This document shows positions 5,533-9,762 of a stretch of 9,762 nt of DNA, one piece after another. The DNA is taken from the NCBI GenBank assembly GCA_003525525.1, contig DQED01000375.1, positions 669 through 10,430 on the forward strand, read 5' to 3'. The position numbers were made by a program, and so were the translations under genes. The first letter of the stretch is position 1. Each line of letters opens with the position of its first letter. A model generated the notes under the pieces. It worked only from the letters and a program-made list of their open reading frames with translations, was not told where the DNA came from and made no database searches. This DNA comes from Desulfovibrio sp. GTDB taxonomy: Bacteria > Desulfobacterota > Desulfovibrionia > Desulfovibrionales > Desulfovibrionaceae.

Positions 5533-7566
5533 ATGAACCGATTCAGTATCAGATACTTGTTGATGGCTCTCGGGATTGCCAGCGTACTAGGGGCCACCTT
5601 GACGCTTGTGCTGTTGTATGTGCAGCAGACGAGGATGATCGGGCACCTCGACGACATTGCCACCGTGGACGGTCCTCTCCTGTTTTATCTGCAGGACATT
5701 TATGCGCAAGGGCTGCAGACCGAACAGGCCGCGCGCAACGTCCTGCTCAATCCTTCCGACCAGAAGGCGCGTGACAACTACGCCAAGGCCGACGCGGAAT
5801 TCCGTGACGCCCTCGGCGCGGCAAAAAAACTGGCCAAGGGCGACATCGCCCGCTTGCTTCTGGAGATCGAGCCCAAGTGGAACGCCAGCCATGAGCTCAA
5901 GTTGCGGATCATGCAGTTGGCCGCCGCCGGCGACATGCAAAAAGCCGTCGGCATGCTCAACGGCGAAGAAACGCCGCTATGGCGCGAGATAAAGAAAACC
6001 GCCCTGGCCTGCGTCGCCAAGCAGCAGGAGGTCTCCAAGGCCAACCTGAACGCCATCGAGACAGGCGAAACCACCGTTTTCCGCATTTTCCTCATCATGG
6101 CCGTCGTATCCGTCGTGCTGCTCGTTGCGTTGATCGGCATGCTCATCCGCGGCGTGACCCGGGGCGCGGCGGCCATCGTCACCTATGCCGACACCATCGG
6201 CCAGGGGGATTTTTCCACCAGGCCCGCCTCGGGACTGCCCAGGGAATTCGCGCACATCGCCCAATCGCTGGCGTCCATGGTTCATTACCTCGAAGACTCC
6301 CTGGGCTATTACCAGGGCATCGTCCGTGGCATGGCCACGCCCTTCGTGGTGGTCGACGAAAAGGAAATCCTGCGCCTGACCAACGAAAAACTCATGGACC
6401 TGCTCGAGCAGACGGGCCGGCCCGAGGACCACTACGGACTGAATGTGGCCCAGTTTTTTTACGGCGACGCCGGCCGCAAGACCGTTCTCGGCGTGGCCAT
6501 GACCGAAGCTCGGGCCATCAGCAAGGAAGTGGAAATCATCTCCCGCAAGGGCAGCAGCAGAGACGTCCTCATCGACGCCACGCCCCTTTACAACGCCATT
6601 AACGGCAAGCTCATGGGCGCGTTGTGCGTCTATTCCGACTTCAGCGAACTGCGTCGCCGCGAAGCGATGATGCTCGAACAGACCGAACGCATGCGCGAGA
6701 CCGCGCGCGAGGCGGGCGCCATCGCCGACAGCCTGGCCAGCGAAATCGAGGACCTGACCCACCGCGTGGCTTCCGTCGAGGAAGGGGCCACGCAACAGAA
6801 GGACCGTATCGGCGAGACGGCCGCCGCCATGGATGCCATGAGCGAAGCCGTGACCGACGTGGCCCGCAACGCCGCCGATGCCGACACCCTGGCCAAGACC
6901 GCCCGCGACAAGGCTGAAACCGGCGCGAACATGGTCACGGCCGTTGTCGAGTCCATCCGGGACGTCAACCGCCTGGCCGGCGAACTGCGGCGCGACATGG
7001 GCGAACTGGGCGGGCAGGCCGAAGGCATCGGCAAGATCATGGGCGTGATCGCCGACATTGCCGACCAGACCAATTTGCTCGCCCTGAACGCCGCCATCGA
7101 GGCCGCCCGTGCCGGCGAGGCCGGGCGCGGCTTCGCCGTGGTCGCCGACGAGGTGCGCAAACTCGCCGAGAAAACCATGGCCGCGACCAAGGAAGTGGGT
7201 GCAGCCATCGCCGGCATCCAGCACGGCACGGCCGAAACCGTGGCCATGGTGGACGGGGCCGTGGCCAGCGTCGAGGAGGCCACGACCCTGGCCAAATCCT
7301 CGGGTTCGGCCCTGGCCGACATCGTGGCCGTGGTGACCACGGCCGGGGACCAGGTCCGGGCCATCGCCACGGCCGCCGAGGAACAGTCGGCAACCGTCGA
7401 GGAGATCAGCCTGTCCGTCGCGGCCATCAACCGCATCGCCTCGGAGACCGCGGACGCGATGCTCCAGTCGGCCACGGCCGTGACGGAACTGGCCGACCAG
7501 GCGCAGGGCCTGTCCGGCCTGGTCGCCGACATCCGCGGCAACGGCCGGACCGCCCTGCCGGCATAA
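5533..7566 (+). CDS. Methyl-accepting chemotaxis protein with periplasmic helical sensor, HAMP and PAS
   Basis: This complete 677-residue receptor should sit in the inner membrane and control the CheA kinase. Helix TM1 is at about 7-30, and the periplasmic part at 31-182 is all-helical, similar to a four-helix-bundle MCP sensor. TM2 is at about 183-206, HAMP at 207-258 and a cytoplasmic PAS domain at about 259-375 ([20 protein letters not shown] onward). The long signalling domain runs from about 400 to 665. Its conserved hairpin tip is at 509-535 ([20 protein letters not shown] and following). Methylation-type Glu/Gln/Ala patches flank the tip. The C-terminus ends RTALPA and lacks the CheR-docking pentapeptide. 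A GGGGTG stretch lies before the ATG. The ligand is unknown, and the PAS could sense redox, heme or small molecules but shows no clear ligand residue. It precedes a second receptor in the same direction. Confidence 0.95.
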   Translation: MNRFSIRYLLMALGIASVLGATLTLVLLYVQQTRMIGHLDDIATVDGPLLFYLQDIYAQGLQTEQAARNVLLNPSDQKARDNYAKADAEFRDALGAAKKLAKGDIARLLLEIEPKWNASHELKLRIMQLAAAGDMQKAVGMLNGEETPLWREIKKTALACVAKQQEVSKANLNAIETGETTVFRIFLIMAVVSVVLLVALIGMLIRGVTRGAAAIVTYADTIGQGDFSTRPASGLPREFAHIAQSLASMVHYLEDSLGYYQGIVRGMATPFVVVDEKEILRLTNEKLMDLLEQTGRPEDHYGLNVAQFFYGDAGRKTVLGVAMTEARAISKEVEIISRKGSSRDVLIDATPLYNAINGKLMGALCVYSDFSELRRREAMMLEQTERMRETAREAGAIADSLASEIEDLTHRVASVEEGATQQKDRIGETAAAMDAMSEAVTDVARNAADADTLAKTARDKAETGANMVTAVVESIRDVNRLAGELRRDMGELGGQAEGIGKIMGVIADIADQTNLLALNAAIEAARAGEAGRGFAVVADEVRKLAEKTMAATKEVGAAIAGIQHGTAETVAMVDGAVASVEEATTLAKSSGSALADIVAVVTTAGDQVRAIATAAEEQSATVEEISLSVAAINRIASETADAMLQSATAVTELADQAQGLSGLVADIRGNGRTALPA

Positions 7567-7580
7567 CGCCCGCCCGTCCA

Positions 7581-7611
7581 CGCCGCCCCGGCCGCCGCTG
7601 CCGGGGCGGCG
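7581..7611 (+). terminator. GC-rich hairpin after the first chemoreceptor gene
   Basis: A perfect 11-bp stem (CGCCGCCCCGG at 7581-7591 with 7601-7611) with a 9-nt loop starts 14 nt after the stop codon. It is followed by pyrimidine-rich sequence (TCCCGCCTCCC...) but no run of T, so it may end transcription weakly or protect the messenger 3' end. Confidence 0.55.
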
Positions 7612-7674
7612 TCCCGCCTCCCTCCGCTCCCTTCCTGTGCCGTCGCCAAGGTGCGGCGCGAGGCCAAACCTGAT

Positions 7675-7701
7675 TAATTGGTATTTCTTTGGGACCGATA
7701 A
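7675..7701 (+). promoter_or_regulatory. Sigma-28 (FliA)-like promoter candidate for the second chemoreceptor
   Basis: ACCGATAA (7694-7701) matches seven of eight bases of the FliA -10 consensus GCCGATAA, and TAAT (7675-7678) lies at the correct 15-bp distance, matching three of four bases of TAAA. Chemoreceptor genes are classic FliA targets. The start site would be near 7708, leaving a leader of about 215 nt before the ATG at 7925. Confidence 0.45.
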
Positions 7702-7777
7702 GAATCGAAAAAACAGCCTAGAAAAAAAGATCGGAGTACCTTAAAGAATGGCGGTTCGACTCTCCGGGACCGTCAAA

Positions 7778-7800
7778 TATAGAGCGTTTCATACTCTATA
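7778..7800. repeat. Inverted repeat TATAGAG / CTCTATA, operator-like
   Basis: Two perfect 7-bp arms (7778-7784 and 7794-7800) are separated by 9 bp, placing their centres 16 bp apart. They lie about 130 bp before the second receptor's start codon, downstream of the sigma-28-like promoter. A regulator site or a weak RNA hairpin are both possible. Confidence 0.35.
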
Positions 7801-7924
7801 CTTGACCAGATATCTTCTCGAAGTGCGTTCTCCTTCCAGATCAACGACAGCCCGGGCGCCGGCATAATATCTTTTTCAGGATTCACGGCGCACGCAAGCA
7901 CGCCGTCCATTATGGAGAACCCTC

Positions 7925-9762
7925 ATGCGTAAGATGGGCATCAATGCCGTCCTGACCCTTGCCGTCCTCGTTTCGCTTTTTATCGGCATCGCCACGCTGA
8001 TCGTCTACACGACCACCTCCACCTTCACCATTTCCACGACGCTCCAGGAGCAGGCCCTGACGCAGACGGCCAAGAGCACGGCCAGCGTGCTCGAGCTTTT
8101 CATCGAAAACGCCAAGGATGCGGCGGCGAACCTGGCCAACCTGCGCGTCGCCCAGGAGGCCCTGTCCGGCGACGCCGTGCGCGCCCAGGCCATGCTCAAC
8201 AAATACGTGGCCAATTCCAACAATCTCACCTCGGCCATGCTCATCGCCCCCGACGGCAAGCCCGTGGCCGGCGTGACCAAATCCGGGGACCCCCTGGCCG
8301 CAAGCTACGCCGACCGCGAGTATTTCAAGGCCATCATGGGCGGCAAGCAGGAATACACCACCAAAACGATTCTCAAAGGGAAAACCACGGGCACGCTGCT
8401 CTTCGTGGTCGCTCACGCCGTGGTGGACGACGCGGGCAAAACCCTCGGCCTGGCCGTCGTGTGCCCCGCCTGGGAACACTTCACCAAGAAGTTCATCGAC
8501 CCCGTCCGCTTCGGCAAGACAGGCTACGGCTACATGCTGGACGCGGACGGACGGGTCATCGCCCATGCCATGAACAAGTCCCTGCTGCTGGGCCGCCTTA
8601 TTGACGAAAGCATCACCGAGCGGGTCCTGGCGCTCAAGAACGGCATCCTGAACTATCTGTTCCAGGGCGAGAAAAAGTACATGGCCGTGGCCGAGGTGCC
8701 GCAAACGGGCTGGCTCGTGTGCATGACCGCCGCGGAATCGGAGATGTCCGGGCTGGCCGCCGGGCAGCGCAACGTGCTCATCGTCCTCGGCGTCGCTGTG
8801 CTGGCCGTGGTCGCCGGCCTGATCATGGTCTTCAACCGGGTGGTGGTCATAAGGCCGCTTCACGCCATCATGGACTTCGCCGGAAAAGTCGCCGCCGGCG
8901 ACCTCAAGGCCGCGCTTTCCGGAAAATTCCGTTTCGAGCTGGCCGCCCTGGCCCAGGATCTCGGCGCCATGGTCGCGGAGCTCAAAAACAAGCTCGGCTT
9001 CGCCCAGGGCGTCATGAACGGCATCCCCACCCCCTGCGGCATCGTCGGCCCGGACTGCAACACGATCTGGGTCAACGAGCACATCTGCCGGCTCCTGGAA
9101 AAGCCGGGCGCGCCGGAAAGCTACGTCGGCCAGCGCTCGGGGCTTTTCTACCTCAACGACGCCGGCAAGGAGACCTGCTCCGACCGGGCCATCCGCGAAC
9201 GCCGCCAGGGACACAACCAGCTCGACTACGTCACTCCGTCCGGGAAAAAGTTGCACATCCAGGTCGTGAGCACCCCGTTCTACGACATGGACGGCCAGAT
9301 CCTCGGCTCCATTTCCTTCTGGGACGACCGTACGGAACTCCACGAGCAGCAGATGCGCATCGAACGCCAGAACGCGCTCATGGCCGACGCGGCGGCCAAG
9401 GCCGCGGCCGTTTCCGACCGCATGGCCTCGGCTTCCCAGGAACTCTCCGCCCAGATCGAACAGGGCAACCAGGGGGCCCAGGAGCAGAACAACCGCGTCC
9501 AGGACACGGTCACGGCCGTGGAAGAGATGAACGCCACCATCCTCGAAGTGGCGCGCAACGCCGGCGACACCGCCCGGGGCGCGCAGGAGGCCGGGGACAA
9601 GGCCCGCGAAGGGGCCGACGTCGTCGTCAAGGTGGTGGCGGCCGTGGGCGGCGTGCGCGACGCCGCGGGCAAGCTCAAGGACAACATGCGCGACCTGGGA
9701 CAGCAGGCACGGGATATCGGCGCGGTGCTCGGGGTCATCTCCGACATCGCCGACCAGACCAA
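7925..9762 (+). CDS. Methyl-accepting chemotaxis protein with double Cache sensor, HAMP and PAS (C-terminus cut by right edge)
   Basis: The ATG at 7925, with GGAG seven bases upstream, opens 612 codons to the edge. TM1 is at about 8-30. The periplasmic part (31-280) resembles a dCache_1 domain: YADREYFKAIMGGKQEY at 128-144, a conserved FGKTGYGYMLDADGRVIAH at 196-214, and TGWLVCMTA at 261-269 before the second helix (about 283-304). HAMP follows (305-357), then PAS (about 360-475). The signalling domain starts near 490 and breaks off at ISDIADQT, just at the hairpin tip. dCache domains bind small molecules such as amino acids or carboxylates; the DREYF stretch only partly resembles the amino-acid-binding motif, so I cannot name the ligand. 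The PAS domain carries four cysteines (371, 378, 388, 418) absent from the neighbouring receptor's PAS. About 200 residues are missing on the right if the family length holds. Confidence 0.93.
   Translation, partial: MRKMGINAVLTLAVLVSLFIGIATLIVYTTTSTFTISTTLQEQALTQTAKSTASVLELFIENAKDAAANLANLRVAQEALSGDAVRAQAMLNKYVANSNNLTSAMLIAPDGKPVAGVTKSGDPLAASYADREYFKAIMGGKQEYTTKTILKGKTTGTLLFVVAHAVVDDAGKTLGLAVVCPAWEHFTKKFIDPVRFGKTGYGYMLDADGRVIAHAMNKSLLLGRLIDESITERVLALKNGILNYLFQGEKKYMAVAEVPQTGWLVCMTAAESEMSGLAAGQRNVLIVLGVAVLAVVAGLIMVFNRVVVIRPLHAIMDFAGKVAAGDLKAALSGKFRFELAALAQDLGAMVAELKNKLGFAQGVMNGIPTPCGIVGPDCNTIWVNEHICRLLEKPGAPESYVGQRSGLFYLNDAGKETCSDRAIRERRQGHNQLDYVTPSGKKLHIQVVSTPFYDMDGQILGSISFWDDRTELHEQQMRIERQNALMADAAAKAAAVSDRMASASQELSAQIEQGNQGAQEQNNRVQDTVTAVEEMNATILEVARNAGDTARGAQEAGDKAREGADVVVKVVAAVGGVRDAAGKLKDNMRDLGQQARDIGAVLGVISDIADQT

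Larger units (their letters stand above)
7567..7924. other. Intergenic region between the two chemoreceptor genes
   Basis: No gene is seen in these 358 bp. After a GC-rich hairpin at 7581-7611 the composition becomes AT-rich with A-runs around 7708-7729. It contains a sigma-28-like promoter (7675-7701), a small 6-bp hairpin around 7753-7773 and a 7-bp inverted repeat (7778-7800). A CATAAT at 7863-7868 looks like a -10 box but lacks a matching -35. Confidence 0.5.

Noticed and set aside
7750..7774. tRNA-like GGTTCGACTC followed by CCGGGACCG, possible tRNA 3' fragment
   Set aside because: The flanks do not form a five-pair T stem, and no acceptor stem, anticodon arm or CCA is found; it is better read as a small hairpin.
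5977..9343. Long minus-strand frames opposite both chemoreceptors (534 and 477 codons)
   Set aside because: They are antisense shadows of high-GC coding sequence, rich in Gly, His and Val-Asp repeats, with no ribosome binding sites or family features.
1..9762. CRISPR array, insertion sequence or toxin-antitoxin pair
   Set aside because: No regularly spaced repeats, transposase motifs, terminal inverted repeats with target duplications, or paired small overlapping genes were seen.

Overview
The window looks like a stretch of a GC-rich Gram-negative chromosome. I infer a member of the Desulfovibrionaceae (Desulfovibrio / Solidesulfovibrio type). The reasons are the strongly G/C third codon positions, the tmRNA tag ANDYDYALAA, and paired chemoreceptors with a cytoplasmic PAS domain of the kind common in that family. 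The taxonomic call comes from memory of family features, not from a search.

Left part (1-2220), all on the minus strand: the start of a small two-helix membrane protein that runs off the left edge, then an SOS-type translesion polymerase operon, umuD followed by umuC with 2 nt between stop and start. The umuDC promoter region is an AT-rich block bracketed by a perfect 9-bp GC-rich inverted repeat. No textbook E. coli LexA box is evident.

Middle part (2221-4850), also minus strand: the tmRNA gene ssrA (4437-4793) with its own promoter, tag reading frame and terminator; a roughly 500-bp gene-poor stretch holding a second minus-strand terminator with no assigned gene; a membrane acyltransferase (acyltransferase-3 / OpgC-like) with a good promoter and ribosome binding site; and 17 nt behind it a 117-codon unknown ORF. 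The 3' end of ssrA has an imperfect copy near 2225-2242, so the acyltransferase plus unknown ORF could be a small decayed insertion at the tmRNA end. This is an inference and no integrase is present.

Right part (4847-9762): a small lipoprotein (minus strand) stands divergent from two consecutive plus-strand chemoreceptor genes. Both receptors share the layout TM - sensor - TM - HAMP - PAS - signalling hairpin but have different sensors: an extended four-helix-bundle-like periplasmic domain in the first, a double Cache domain in the second, which is cut by the right edge. The first has a sigma-70-like promoter (TTGCAA-17-TAAAAT). The second is preceded by a GC-rich terminator-like hairpin and a possible sigma-28 (FliA) promoter with a leader of about 215 nt.

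Most of the window is recognisable: mutagenic DNA repair, ribosome rescue, envelope modification and chemosensing. I did not find a convincing wholly new system. The best leads are the possible tmRNA-end insertion, the unknown ORF, the umuDC control region and the candidate sigma-28 promoter.
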